Shown here in pieces: positions 16,770 to 25,454 of a stretch of DNA of 29,972 nucleotides (position 1 is its first letter; the number at the start of each line of letters is the position of its first letter). Origin of the DNA: Chloroflexota bacterium (GTDB lineage: Bacteria > Chloroflexota > Anaerolineae > Anaerolineales > UBA11579); assembly GCA_003250455.1 (NCBI GenBank), contig QKGK01000376.1, forward strand, positions 1 to 29,972, in the 5' to 3' direction. A program made the position numbers and the translations under genes. The notes under the pieces are model-generated. The model was not told the DNA's origin. It worked only from the letters and a program-made list of their open reading frames with translations, and made no database searches.

Positions 16770-19391
16770 TTACTTGGTTTCAGCGTGAGCCACCCAGGAT
16801 TCTTCTGCCTGGAGTGCACGCACTGAGGCGGGACTGATCTTCCGGTAAATTTTTTCAGGGGGTTGGATCTCTCCATCAAATTCAAGCAGGTAGTCCAACG
16901 GGATGTCAAATAGTTCGGTGTTGGTCTCCAGGTAAGGTTTGATCAATTCCCAGTCAGCTTGCGTAAAGGGATGGAACTCACCACCGTTGAGCTGGTCCTC
17001 TGTTACGACTTTGTCTGGATCGCGAAGATATATCGCTCCGCCAGATGCAAGGGAAAAGAGGTTTCCGCCTGGGTAGGGTGTTTCCAGATCGACCAACTGA
17101 TTGTGTTCGTCAAATGTCAGCCCGTTGAGAATAACAAAGCCTCCACCGTGCAGCGGATCCCCAGCCATGAATGATTCAGCAAGGTAATCCAGGCAGGTGC
17201 CATTGATGACTACCCTGGGCTTGCCGACAGCATTGATCAGAGGACGGCCAGCTGCATTGCCCAGGATATAGGCTTCACCACCTTTTGCGCCGTACATAAA
17301 GGTCTGTCCAACGTCTCCATGAACGACCAATTTTCCGGCTTTCATGATCTGGGCAAGCTGGTCCTGTCCATTGTTGTGGACATGGATTTCCAGCCCGTCT
17401 ATACCAGAAGATAGGTAATCGCCAGGGGAACCATAAACGTCAATGGTGATGTCAGCAGTGCCTGGACCAAGGCCGGCTCCGATAAATCGGTGACCTTTGC
17501 AGTTGGCGATGATCAAATGCCTAAATCCATTTTTCACCAGACGATGTATTTCACGCGCAACCGACTCTTCACCCTCCGGCTGGTAATTCAGTGCGTCAAT
17601 GACGATAGCCTGGGTGGGCGATTCAGGGTGGGGCAGCGGGTCACCCAAGGAAATTGACCGATATTCTTTTGTTGGGGCTGCTTTGATCATATCGAAAATT
17701 TCCTGCAGGGCATCATCAAAAAAGGAAAGCAGCGATGAACGCCGGAGGTCATGGGTATCGTAGCGGCGGTCCATCAGCAGGGTGAGTGTTTTCATCGGTG
17801 ATTGCCAGGATTGAGATTTCTGTCCCATGTATTTTAGCTGGTTCAAAAAAGTCAGCACATCCGGGTACTCCCAACTTGAGAGGTGGTTTGTAAAGGTGGC
17901 AAAAAGCTCTTCAGGGCCGCCATCCAATTGCTCATTCGCTATATCTGATGTGGTGACTATGCCATTTCGATACGGCAGGGAGCTGGTGGGCGTGGGAACA
18001 GGATTGCCAAACTTGTCCTGCAGGATCAGCTCAGGAGCGCCACCATCCTTGTGATATTGAACAGTGAACAGGAATGCCCCCCCATCAGTGTGGCTGCCGC
18101 CACGGGCGTTCCAGTAGCGGTCTGCACGCTTCCAGAAGCGGTGGTCTTCCTCGCTGAGGCTCTCCAGGGCGGCATCGATTCCCTGTTTTTCGGAAGCGGC
18201 AAATCCAATAGCTACCGATTCCCCGTTTTCGAGTTGATGCTCCTGGATGGCAAATACCTGGGGACGGAGCATGCTGGTATCCGTGATGCCGGTCAGACGA
18301 TAAACAGGCCCCTCGGCTTTGTGGGTATCGGATTGCGCGATGAGGAAGAACCACGGGCCGTCGGGGGAGCAGTGCATATGGGTATCCTGAAGCATTTTGT
18401 ACACGCCCTGTTTTTCCTCAGGGAGTTGGGTGAAATCCCGTTCCGTGGTTGGCGCCATGGCCTCGATTACATATTCCAATGGATAGTCATAGATGCGGTG
18501 AAGCAGGTCGAATACCTGGACGGCAACCTCTGTATCAGTAAGGAAAAGCGGGTAAATATTGCGCTGGGCAAGATACTCGCTGATAGATGCGTGGTTGGCA
18601 AAGTCACCATTGTGCACCAGGGCTTCGTTCATGCCGATGAAGGGGTGCGCGCCGCCGGGATGCCAGACACGGCCTTTGGTTGGGTAGCGGTGGTGGCCGA
18701 TCCAGACATGCGCGTGGGTGTCTTCCAGTTTGTAATAGCGGATGACATCATCTCCATATCCGACCATTTTAAGCACCAACATGTTTTTCCCGTGGGAGAG
18801 GACAAAGGCTTCCTTGTCCCCGGTGGATTTGTAGAAGCTGATGTTCAGCTTGTAGGTGTTCTGGAATACTACTTCATCTTCAATCCTGCGCCGGTCGGCG
18901 TGGATCAGGTCGTTCGATTCGGCGAATTGGTCTGCAACTTCCGGTTTGACGCGGACAAAATATTCGACCACAAATGGCGGAGCAACATCCAGTTCCGGAA
19001 TATCTGCAAAGTTTTCCATGTGGGGCTGCTCCCGGACATGGTCTACCTCAAATGGGGCGTAGATGAAATCCTTCTCTAATTGGTCTCGTACAGAAGGATC
19101 GAGGTAGGCTACCGCGATCAGGTAATCGTTCTCCAGGACCTCTTTTGAGACGCCAAATTCCTCCGGGATGAGGCCGACTGCCGCAATCCCGCCGCCTTTG
19201 CCGTTGCCGCGGTTGCGCATTTGGATCAGCGATTGGAGCATGTGTTTGGCCGATACCTGTACATTGGAAGACATTCCGATGACGCCGCAGCCGCCTTCGG
19301 CAACTTCATCGTTTACGATCTGGAATCCGCCTTCCGGTTTGAAAATACTCCGGGAGCGGATCAGTTTTTCGATCATGTTTTGTTCATTCAT
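16770..19391 (-). CDS. Glutamate synthase-like amidotransferase fused to GXGXG domain
   Basis: An 873-residue protein joining the glutamine amidotransferase (class II, Ntn) domain and the beta-helical GXGXG domain of glutamate synthase, without the central FMN domain, which is on separate genes upstream. The amidotransferase nucleophile is Cys35 in AEGGCGVIGMSS, preceded by a propeptide-like 34 residues; later landmarks are IGHHRYPTKGRVWHPGGAHPF and VHNGDFANH. The GXGXG part (about 600-780) shows GHRFIGAGLGPGTADITIDV, GDVGQTFMYGAKGGEAYILGN and GGGFVILNG. The domain would release ammonia from glutamine for the synthase subunits. Its ATG overlaps the stop of the FMN gene by one base (TGATG). 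A bidirectional terminator follows. Split-domain glutamate synthases of this kind are known from archaea and deep-branching bacteria. Confidence 0.9.
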   Translation of the reverse strand: MNEQNMIEKLIRSRSIFKPEGGFQIVNDEVAEGGCGVIGMSSNVQVSAKHMLQSLIQMRNRGNGKGGGIAAVGLIPEEFGVSKEVLENDYLIAVAYLDPSVRDQLEKDFIYAPFEVDHVREQPHMENFADIPELDVAPPFVVEYFVRVKPEVADQFAESNDLIHADRRRIEDEVVFQNTYKLNISFYKSTGDKEAFVLSHGKNMLVLKMVGYGDDVIRYYKLEDTHAHVWIGHHRYPTKGRVWHPGGAHPFIGMNEALVHNGDFANHASISEYLAQRNIYPLFLTDTEVAVQVFDLLHRIYDYPLEYVIEAMAPTTERDFTQLPEEKQGVYKMLQDTHMHCSPDGPWFFLIAQSDTHKAEGPVYRLTGITDTSMLRPQVFAIQEHQLENGESVAIGFAASEKQGIDAALESLSEEDHRFWKRADRYWNARGGSHTDGGAFLFTVQYHKDGGAPELILQDKFGNPVPTPTSSLPYRNGIVTTSDIANEQLDGGPEELFATFTNHLSSWEYPDVLTFLNQLKYMGQKSQSWQSPMKTLTLLMDRRYDTHDLRRSSLLSFFDDALQEIFDMIKAAPTKEYRSISLGDPLPHPESPTQAIVIDALNYQPEGEESVAREIHRLVKNGFRHLIIANCKGHRFIGAGLGPGTADITIDVYGSPGDYLSSGIDGLEIHVHNNGQDQLAQIMKAGKLVVHGDVGQTFMYGAKGGEAYILGNAAGRPLINAVGKPRVVINGTCLDYLAESFMAGDPLHGGGFVILNGLTFDEHNQLVDLETPYPGGNLFSLASGGAIYLRDPDKVVTEDQLNGGEFHPFTQADWELIKPYLETNTELFDIPLDYLLEFDGEIQPPEKIYRKISPASVRALQAEESWVAHAETK

Positions 19392-20710
19392 CAGGCAGTC
19401 TCCCTGCTCTTACGGTAAACCAGCAGGTCTTTGCGACCTACCAGCTGGCGTATGGAAGATAATCCTAATTTTCTCAGGATGCTCCTTAGCTGCAATGCAT
19501 AAGACTTGTATAGATTGCTGATGCGCTGTGCTCCCCATAATGGGTCTACAAACTGGGAAAGGAGCGGGTCTGTGGTAGTGAGTCCAAAGGGGCAGCCGCG
19601 CCCACGCTCACAGTTGGAGCAGCGTGTGCAGCCAAGGGCAACCAGTTCTGAGGTGCCCATGACCACACCGTCTGCACCAAGAGCGATGATCTTGGCAATA
19701 TCGTCTGCCGTGCGGATGCCGCCGCTCGCCATAACCACGAATTGATCGCGAATGTTTTCGCTGACCAGATATTTATGGACTTTTGGTACCGCAAATTCAA
19801 TTGGCATGGCGATGTTCTTTTTGGCGATCTCGGGGGCTGCTCCGGTACCTCCGTAGGATCCGTCCAGATGGATGATATTGGCTCCAGCATAAAAACTGCC
19901 TACGGCAACCATATCTACGTCTGTGGGGGTGGAAACTTTCACCGAGACCAATGCTTCAGGATTTGTGGTTTTGATCCAATCTACATGCTTGCGGTGGTCT
20001 TCCACGGAATACACGCTGTGGAAGGGGAAGGGTGAGAACAGGCTGACCCAGGGAACACTTTCCCGGAGTTGCGCCACGGTTGTCGTGGCTTTGTCACCCA
20101 AAAGGTGTCCCCCTAAGCCCGGTTTTGCACCCTGCGCATACTTAAACTCGACAATAGGCGCGTACTGGATCGTCTCCTCGCGCACACCGAACATCCCGGT
20201 AGCTACCTGGGTAATGATGTGGTCTTTGTAGGGGAGCAAGGATTGTGGGTACCCACCTTCACCAGTGGAGAAAAAAGTGTCCCACTCTTTAGCCGCAATG
20301 GCGCGGGACAGCATTACCTGCTCACTGATCGAGCCATAGGACATCCCTCCACCATAGATGGGGAGCGGAATGGTGATCTCTTTGCCTTCGCCGCGCAGAT
20401 TGAGGGGAATAGCAATATCCACCTCGGTGCTTTTGGGGAGTTGGTCACTTTCCGGCAGCCAGTTGAAGTCAAGGACATCAAACCCGCCTTCGGATGCGCC
20501 TATGCGGTATTCCAGACCATGGTCTGGGGGCATGCCGTGCTCGGCCTGGTAATAGGTGGATAAGATCAAGTCGCTGGTCCAGCGGAAGTCTCCCAAAGCA
20601 CGGGGTACATCGATCATATCGTGTGACCAAACGTGGAAACCATCCCGAAGATGTCCGGAGTGTTTTTCCACAATATATTGTTCAATGGTTTTGTTGTCTT
20701 CTTTACTCAT
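19391..20710 (-). CDS. FMN-binding glutamate synthase domain protein (catalytic subunit)
   Basis: A 439-residue stand-alone central domain of glutamate synthase: a TIM barrel binding FMN and an iron-sulfur cluster that makes glutamate from 2-oxoglutarate and ammonia. Motifs in order are IYGGGMSYGSIS (118-129), STGEGGYPQ (148-156), APIVEFKYAQGAKPGLGGHL, HLDGSYGGTGAAP (281-293) and, near the C-terminus, four cysteines in CTRCSNCERGRGCPFG (361, 364, 367, 373) that fit the cluster site. An 8-base overlap joins it to the upstream paralogue and a 1-base overlap to the downstream amidotransferase gene, so the three subunits are probably made in fixed ratio. No GltD-type NADPH subunit is visible; electrons may come from ferredoxin or the paralogue. 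Confidence 0.92.
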   Translation of the reverse strand: MSKEDNKTIEQYIVEKHSGHLRDGFHVWSHDMIDVPRALGDFRWTSDLILSTYYQAEHGMPPDHGLEYRIGASEGGFDVLDFNWLPESDQLPKSTEVDIAIPLNLRGEGKEITIPLPIYGGGMSYGSISEQVMLSRAIAAKEWDTFFSTGEGGYPQSLLPYKDHIITQVATGMFGVREETIQYAPIVEFKYAQGAKPGLGGHLLGDKATTTVAQLRESVPWVSLFSPFPFHSVYSVEDHRKHVDWIKTTNPEALVSVKVSTPTDVDMVAVGSFYAGANIIHLDGSYGGTGAAPEIAKKNIAMPIEFAVPKVHKYLVSENIRDQFVVMASGGIRTADDIAKIIALGADGVVMGTSELVALGCTRCSNCERGRGCPFGLTTTDPLLSQFVDPLWGAQRISNLYKSYALQLRSILRKLGLSSIRQLVGRKDLLVYRKSRETA

Positions 20711-22112
20711 AACCTACAACTCCTGCAAACGCGTCTGCTTCCATAGCTTTCATGAACATGGCGCGTCCTATTTCTCCACGCATTCTGCGCACTTCTCTGA
20801 TCCCCATGGCTCCGCTGATTTCCAGTAACTGGTCCCGCCAGGTGGCAGAAAGATTTAGTATCCGGTTGACTCCCCATTCCTTGGTGAGCTTTTGGGGAAG
20901 GGTAAATATGCTGGTTTTCCGATCTTTGCACTCACCAGAGAATTTTGCCTGAATTGCGACCAAAATAGGTGTGTCCAGGGCAATTGCGTCCAAACCACAG
21001 ATAATGGCTTTGGGGATGTGTTCCGCTGCAATCATGCCGCCGCTGCCTATCAGGGTGACTTCCTGGCGGATGCCCGCGTTTACCAGGGTGGTATGGGTGT
21101 TGCGGATCAGATCAAGGACAAAGGTTCCATCAGGGTTTTGTCCATGATAATCTGCTAATAAGTGGAAGGTATGAATACCAGTGTTCACATATTCAAGAAG
21201 TTCATCGCCTTTTGTGAACGGAATTCGCAGGACGAGGATTGCTCCGGAAAATTCCTGCATCAAAAATTGAGCTGTTTCCGAATCGTATCCATCCAATTCG
21301 ATCATCCGGGGTGAGTAAGGCAGCTGGTGTAATTTGCGAAAATTGTCTTTCGTTACCAGCGGAATTCCCGCATCTGTGTCGATGGAATTTGCCAGGATGG
21401 TATCGATTGGGAGTACTGAGAATGATTCCAGTTTGGTAGCAGCTTCAGATGTGATCTGCGCAACCAGGTTATCCGCGTTTGTATGTGGCGGGACATCGAA
21501 AAGGAATGGAATTGGCAGCGTGATGACCTGAGGTGTTCTTCCTGTGGACTGGCCGTTTTGGTCAAATACAAGATAATTTGGCCGGAACCCGATGTCTACT
21601 ACGGTGGAGATGAATTCGCGGCCATGGATACCGTCTCTGGTGGGGCGGACAATCTCAGACATATCCGTCCACATGCCGTCCCAGCCTTGGCCACCAAACT
21701 TTCCGCGGTAACCAGCCCCCCGGACCGGGATCATGCCTTCCTGGGCTTCATAGCTGATGGCGTTGACGTAATCACTGGTGAAGTAGGAGTCACCCAATGC
21801 TTTGCGTTCAGGGTTATGCAGCACTGTGATCATCCCAGGGTTCTCTGTGGTGCAGCGTAGACACCCTACACAATGCTGTGGGCGAGGCGCAAATCCGCCA
21901 ACCGGTCCTGAAAATACACCATAAAGGCATGGACGGCTGAGGGCAACCTCCCTCCGTTTGTAACCGTGTTTGAGAAATTGGCCCAATAGATACTTGGCTA
22001 ATTTAGGGCGACTGACCTTAACGGTAAATCGGGATGGCCACTTTTCTATGTCCGGGGAGGTGGTAGTAGCGATGTGGTAACGGTTATATTTTTTTGAAAA
22101 TTTATGTTTCAT
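20703..22112 (-). CDS. Glutamate synthase-domain paralogue with N-terminal cysteine cluster
   Basis: A 469-residue protein that still reads as a glutamate synthase central domain (SEIVRPTRDGIHGREFISTV, TLIGSGGMIAAEHIPKAIICGLDAIALDT, SGAMGIREVRRMRGEIGRAM). The C-terminal Fe-S motif seen in the neighbour is replaced by TPILVAIQAKFSGECKDRK, while a CVGCLRC motif (81, 84, 87) with Cys62 nearby appears near the N-terminus, fitting a ferredoxin-like [4Fe-4S] site. It may carry electrons to the second subunit or have lost catalysis; this is inference. I use ATG 22112, because CAGGAG lies 6 bases upstream. The frame is open further up from a TTG at 22250, but that stretch contains a terminator hairpin. 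First gene of the operon. Confidence 0.85.
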   Translation of the reverse strand: MKHKFSKKYNRYHIATTTSPDIEKWPSRFTVKVSRPKLAKYLLGQFLKHGYKRREVALSRPCLYGVFSGPVGGFAPRPQHCVGCLRCTTENPGMITVLHNPERKALGDSYFTSDYVNAISYEAQEGMIPVRGAGYRGKFGGQGWDGMWTDMSEIVRPTRDGIHGREFISTVVDIGFRPNYLVFDQNGQSTGRTPQVITLPIPFLFDVPPHTNADNLVAQITSEAATKLESFSVLPIDTILANSIDTDAGIPLVTKDNFRKLHQLPYSPRMIELDGYDSETAQFLMQEFSGAILVLRIPFTKGDELLEYVNTGIHTFHLLADYHGQNPDGTFVLDLIRNTHTTLVNAGIRQEVTLIGSGGMIAAEHIPKAIICGLDAIALDTPILVAIQAKFSGECKDRKTSIFTLPQKLTKEWGVNRILNLSATWRDQLLEISGAMGIREVRRMRGEIGRAMFMKAMEADAFAGVVGYE

Positions 22113-22118
22113 CCTTTT

Positions 22119-22124
22119 CTCCTG
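22119..22124 (-). promoter_or_regulatory. Ribosome binding site fixing the start of the synthase paralogue
   Basis: Minus-strand CAGGAG at 22124-22119 is spaced 6 bases from ATG 22112. It directly follows the leader terminator, so transcripts that stop at the hairpin lose the site completely. Confidence 0.8.
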
Positions 22125-22131
22125 AGAGAAT

Positions 22132-22166
22132 ATAAAAATGGGCATACACCTGGTGCATGCCCATTT
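22132..22166 (-). terminator. Leader terminator immediately before the glutamate synthase operon
   Basis: On the minus strand AAATGGGCATGCAC and GTGTATGCCCATTT form a 14-bp stem with one G-U pair and a 3-base loop, followed by TTTTTATATT. Its end is about 8 bases before the CAGGAG ribosome binding site of the first gene. A strong terminator in this place means that either transcription is attenuated or that the leader is a separate small RNA. Confidence 0.8.
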
Positions 22167-22302
22167 ATTGCGTCTATGGGGAGGCACCCTTCCTTTGGCA
22201 GCCGGGAAATTGACCCAATCCGGGTTAATAATTCCCAATACCACCGCCAAAACTTTGTCCCGGGTGTCACCATCCGGTTTTGAATTTCAGCTTACTTCGG
22301 AA

Positions 22303-22330
22303 GGGAGAAAAGAAGCCTGTGGCTGGCTTC
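22303..22330 (-). terminator. Weaker terminator-like hairpin in the middle of the leader
   Basis: Minus-strand GAAGCC (22330-22325) pairs with GGCTTC (22317-22312) across a 7-base loop and runs into TTTTCTCCC. The stem begins one base after the CCUCC strand that closes the 5' folded domain, the usual geometry of an aptamer followed by an expression platform. The 6-bp stem is short, so termination is uncertain. Confidence 0.45.
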
Positions 22331-22486
22331 GGAGGCATCCGCTGATCTTTCGATTTTCCATGGCAACAGGCAAATGCCTATCGCAAAGTTAGCATTCTCT
22401 TCGCAGAGAAGAACCTCCACCTCGTAGTCTTTGTAAAAATGATCACAAAGGCTCAGTCGCTAATTCTCCGTATTCAATTTCCTGCA

Positions 22487-22515
22487 ATCATAATGTTAGC
22501 TGGGGTGGATGTCAA
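22487..22515 (-). promoter_or_regulatory. Consensus sigma-70 promoter for the glutamate synthase operon
   Basis: On the minus strand TTGACA (22515-22510), a perfect -35 box, is followed after exactly 17 bases by TATGAT (22492-22487), five of six -10 bases. This is the best promoter in the window. Transcription should begin near 22480. It lies after the stop codon of the last VWA gene, with no clear terminator between. Confidence 0.85.
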
Positions 22516-22552
22516 GCCAGTTGGATAGATTGCTTGTGCAATTTTTAATCGG

Positions 22553-25453
22553 CTACTCGTCAGATTCCTGATTATCTTTGCTGGCGCGTTTCTTCGCCTG
22601 GCGCAACCGGGAGAATGTGTCTACATCCTTTTCCTCCTTTTGTGGGGAGGGCTGCCTGGAAGGTTTTTGCGGTTGTTTTGTCATATCCGGTTGGGATGGA
22701 ATAACGACAGGTGGCTCGTCTTCTGTATCAGAAGTGTTTCTGGCACGGTTCCTGGCTTCAAATAAGTTTTCCAATACGCGGGGTTGATTCGCCTCTTTTG
22801 CTTGTGGCCTTGAGAATAGGGCAGCTACCTGACTTTTGGCTTTCTGAACCTCTTCGCGACCAAAGATCAAACGCCGGATAGCCACGTCCAGGGGGAAAAG
22901 AAGCGTTACTGCCAACAGGAGCGGCCTCCAAATCTCTACGGCAAAGGATGCGGAAGGCAGGTTGTGGAGAAAAGCTTCCCCAGGTGTGAGTAATTCTCCG
23001 CCTCCGGTTACTTCAGATAGTTGTACCAATTTCGCCAGGTCCAGGGCTGAAGCACGGTATTCCGGGGAGTAGGGAACAACGAGGCCTATGGTTTGCTGGC
23101 CGAGCGATTGGTGATTCTCATCGTTTGCTCCAATGCGGATCATGTATGTGCCGGTTTCAATGGCTTGAAATGTGCCCGAATATTCACCGGTGCCGGACTG
23201 TTCCAGAGGGATATCCTTGGTATTGCCGTCCATATCAATGATGACCGCATTCGCCTGGGCAAAATTAACCGGCTGACCGGATTCGTTCTGGATGGCGAGA
23301 GAAACATTTCCCTGGGTCCCTTCCAATGAGGCAGAAGCGATGAAGCTATCGGATGACTGCTCAGGAGAAACCCATTCCACAAGCTGGGAAGCAAATTTGG
23401 CAAAGGTATCCCAGGTAACCCATTCTTCACCCCATTGTCCCTTCATGTCAGATGTCCACGCGGCGGAGCGGCCAAGCCCATACTGCCAGGTTGCCAGTAC
23501 AGGGTCGCCTTTGGGGGAGATGAGTTCCAGTCTGGCAGCGGTTTTGGGGGTGGTGCCGTTGTACCCGAATAATCCGGGGAGGTTGAGGGAATCAATCCCG
23601 TAAAGGGATGCACCGGGATTATTGGGCAGCGGGTAAAAAGCTTCCTCAATGATGTATTCTCCCACAGATTGAACGGTTTCCTTGAGGAAGATATCCGGCA
23701 CGCTGAGCATATCTTCTGCGGGGTAATAACGACCTTGCCCAGCTTCAGCCAGGGCTTCCAGGTATTCCGCTGAACCTCCGCCAGCTGCCACGATACTGAA
23801 GGTGATGCCATTGTCGGCCATTTCTTCGACCATCGAGGTCATATCCCCGGAGTGGGTCCAGCCATCTGTGAGCAGGATGATATGTTTGCGTTTGGCATCC
23901 ACGCCCTGAAGTGCGTCGTATGCGGCCTGTACGCCGGTAGCAATGTTGGTCTGCCCATTGGCAGTGATACCGCCAATGGCATTTTCAATCACGGCGTAAC
24001 TGGGGAGCTGATTGGCTTCGAGAGCCCAATTTGCCGACTCGTCGAAAGCCACAACGCCCAGATAGTCTTGCGACCCAAGCGCACTGGCGGAGCGCATCAC
24101 AGCTTCCTTGGCAATATCCACCTTGGGCTGACCGACTTCCTGACGAGTGTAGCTCTGATTGAGGTCGGGGTCATCGCAGTGACACCTACCCATACTGCCG
24201 GACTTGTCGATCGCCAGGATCAGGGCGAGGTTTGCGGTCAATTCTTTGGATTTAACGTCCATATTGACGGGGAGGATCTCTTCAATGGGGGTGCGTAAAT
24301 AACCCCCGGCGCCAAAGGCGTTTTCTCCGCCGACCATAATGAACCCCTTGCCAAGATCGCGGACGAAGTTTTGAAGCGCATCCATGGTTGCCGTCGGCAC
24401 GGATTTGGCCGGTACGTCTACAAAGATGATTGTGTCATAGGTGCTGAGTGATTGCAGATCGGTGCCCAGGGAGGAGGGTTGGATCAGATTGACTTCAAAT
24501 TCTGCGGAGGCGAGCGCATTTACAAGGTTTGTGCCTTCGCCGGATTCACCCTCGACAACCAATACCTTCTGCGGGCCTGAAATATTGATGAAGGAGGTTA
24601 CGGCATTATTCTGCAAGCGGAAATCGGTGGAAGGAATGATCTCTGCCTTGAAGCGATGAAATCCGCTCTCTTCTGCCGGGACAGAAAAGGTGAACTCATT
24701 TTCTCCAGGGGTTAAGTTTACCAATTGAGATTCAATTGTCTCGCCGTCCTGTGAAATTACCAGAGTTCCAGAGGTTTCCGTGTTGGCTTCTATCACTGCC
24801 GTTACCTGAATTTGCTCGCCAATCGTAGCTCCCGAGGGGATATTCAACCGGCTGAGAATGACCTCGATATTTTCACTGCCGCCCTGGATGGGGTAATAAA
24901 GTAATTCTGCCTGGTTGGCGGCGACAAATTCGGCTTGCTTGAGCGCATAGCCGAGATTTTCCTGCCCGTCTGAAAGGAGCACGATCCTTTTTGCGCCTTC
25001 ATTGGGGAAGAGTGCCAGGGCGAGCTGTAAAGCATCAGCGATGTTGGTTTGGGAGGTAACCGGTATGGAGGTAAATTCGTTGAGGGAATTTTCTTCCGAA
25101 ACAAGGGTTTCCACCAGTGCGTCTTTGCCAAAAAGAATCACTGCAGAGCGATCATTGGCAGGCATATCCTGGATCGCCAGCCGGATGAGGTTTTCAGCGT
25201 CAGCTTGCTGCTGGGTGGTGATACTGTCGGAAACATCCAGCAGGAAGATGGTCGTGAGTACATCGGTTTTGAGGTGGATCTGGAAACCGGCGATGGCAAA
25301 AATGAGCGATAACAGGATCAACGATCTGAGCGCTAATCCCATCCGAAAGCGGCGTTTGTTGGGGCGTCTGGGTCCCAGGAGGGCCAATGCAATGGTTAAA
25401 GGGATTATCAGTAAAAGCCACAATGATTGTGGGTAGATGAAAGAAACACGCAT
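22553..25453 (-). CDS. Large membrane protein with two VWA domains and a glutamine amidotransferase-like domain
   Basis: A 966-residue membrane-anchored protein. Two hydrophobic segments at the N-terminus (about 8-28 and 42-58) precede a first von Willebrand A domain with the MIDAS motif DVSDS (Asp73), SQTNIAD and LLSDGQENLG. A beta-rich, Ig-like stretch (about 195-290) and a class I amidotransferase-like fold (about 293-400, KVLVVEGESGEG, FIMVGGENAFGAGGY) follow, then a second VWA domain (DKSGS, Asp416; GQTNIATG; LLTDGWTHSG). Near residues 865-890 is another hydrophobic segment, and the tail is charged and low in complexity. An unusual RCHCDDPD follows the second MIDAS. It is the last gene of the MoxR cluster, one base after the preceding stop. 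It likely binds Mg2+ and acts in envelope or complex assembly. Confidence 0.88.
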   Translation of the reverse strand: MRVSFIYPQSLWLLLIIPLTIALALLGPRRPNKRRFRMGLALRSLILLSLIFAIAGFQIHLKTDVLTTIFLLDVSDSITTQQQADAENLIRLAIQDMPANDRSAVILFGKDALVETLVSEENSLNEFTSIPVTSQTNIADALQLALALFPNEGAKRIVLLSDGQENLGYALKQAEFVAANQAELLYYPIQGGSENIEVILSRLNIPSGATIGEQIQVTAVIEANTETSGTLVISQDGETIESQLVNLTPGENEFTFSVPAEESGFHRFKAEIIPSTDFRLQNNAVTSFINISGPQKVLVVEGESGEGTNLVNALASAEFEVNLIQPSSLGTDLQSLSTYDTIIFVDVPAKSVPTATMDALQNFVRDLGKGFIMVGGENAFGAGGYLRTPIEEILPVNMDVKSKELTANLALILAIDKSGSMGRCHCDDPDLNQSYTRQEVGQPKVDIAKEAVMRSASALGSQDYLGVVAFDESANWALEANQLPSYAVIENAIGGITANGQTNIATGVQAAYDALQGVDAKRKHIILLTDGWTHSGDMTSMVEEMADNGITFSIVAAGGGSAEYLEALAEAGQGRYYPAEDMLSVPDIFLKETVQSVGEYIIEEAFYPLPNNPGASLYGIDSLNLPGLFGYNGTTPKTAARLELISPKGDPVLATWQYGLGRSAAWTSDMKGQWGEEWVTWDTFAKFASQLVEWVSPEQSSDSFIASASLEGTQGNVSLAIQNESGQPVNFAQANAVIIDMDGNTKDIPLEQSGTGEYSGTFQAIETGTYMIRIGANDENHQSLGQQTIGLVVPYSPEYRASALDLAKLVQLSEVTGGGELLTPGEAFLHNLPSASFAVEIWRPLLLAVTLLFPLDVAIRRLIFGREEVQKAKSQVAALFSRPQAKEANQPRVLENLFEARNRARNTSDTEDEPPVVIPSQPDMTKQPQKPSRQPSPQKEEKDVDTFSRLRQAKKRASKDNQESDE

Positions 25454-25454
25454 G

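Larger units (their letters stand above)
22113..22480 (-). ncRNA. Structured 5' leader of the glutamate synthase operon, candidate riboswitch or attenuator
   Basis: The promoter at 22487-22515 predicts a leader of about 368 nt before ATG 22112. On the minus strand the 5' half folds well: GGAGG pairs with CCUCC around three hairpins, UUCUCU-GCGA-AGAGAA, a 9-bp GCGAUAGGC-AUUU-GCCUGUUGC and AUC-GAAA-GAU. An upstream CUUUGU...ACAAAG hairpin and a rival pairing UUAGC/GCUAA also exist. The closing strand is followed at once by one terminator-like hairpin, and a second, stronger one ends just before the ribosome binding site. No leader peptide rich in a relevant amino acid is seen. I compared the conserved cores of SAM, lysine, FMN, TPP, cobalamin, glycine, T-box, glnA, ykkC and c-di-GMP elements from memory and found no convincing match. 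The 440-base gap 22113-22552 holds no other gene. Confidence 0.55.

Noticed and set aside
18051..19079. Long open frame of 342 codons on the plus strand.
   Set aside because: It is antisense to the amidotransferase gene, whose family motifs are unmistakable in the other strand; it lacks a ribosome binding site and recognisable domains.
22113..22250. N-terminal extension of the synthase paralogue from a TTG at 22250 (46 more residues).
   Set aside because: The stretch contains the strong 14-bp terminator hairpin and lacks synthase similarity; ATG 22112 has a good CAGGAG site at the right distance.
22240..22300. FMN-riboswitch-like phrase on the minus strand (CTGAAATTCAAAACCGG).
   Set aside because: Only one short stretch resembles the FMN core; the remaining conserved helices are absent and the downstream genes are not riboflavin genes.
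22320..22430. c-di-GMP-I-like phrases on the plus strand (GGCAACAGGCAAATGCC, TCGCAAAG).
   Set aside because: The spacing and the receptor/tetraloop parts of the motif are missing, and the only good promoter reads the other strand; the minus-strand fold explains the sequence better.
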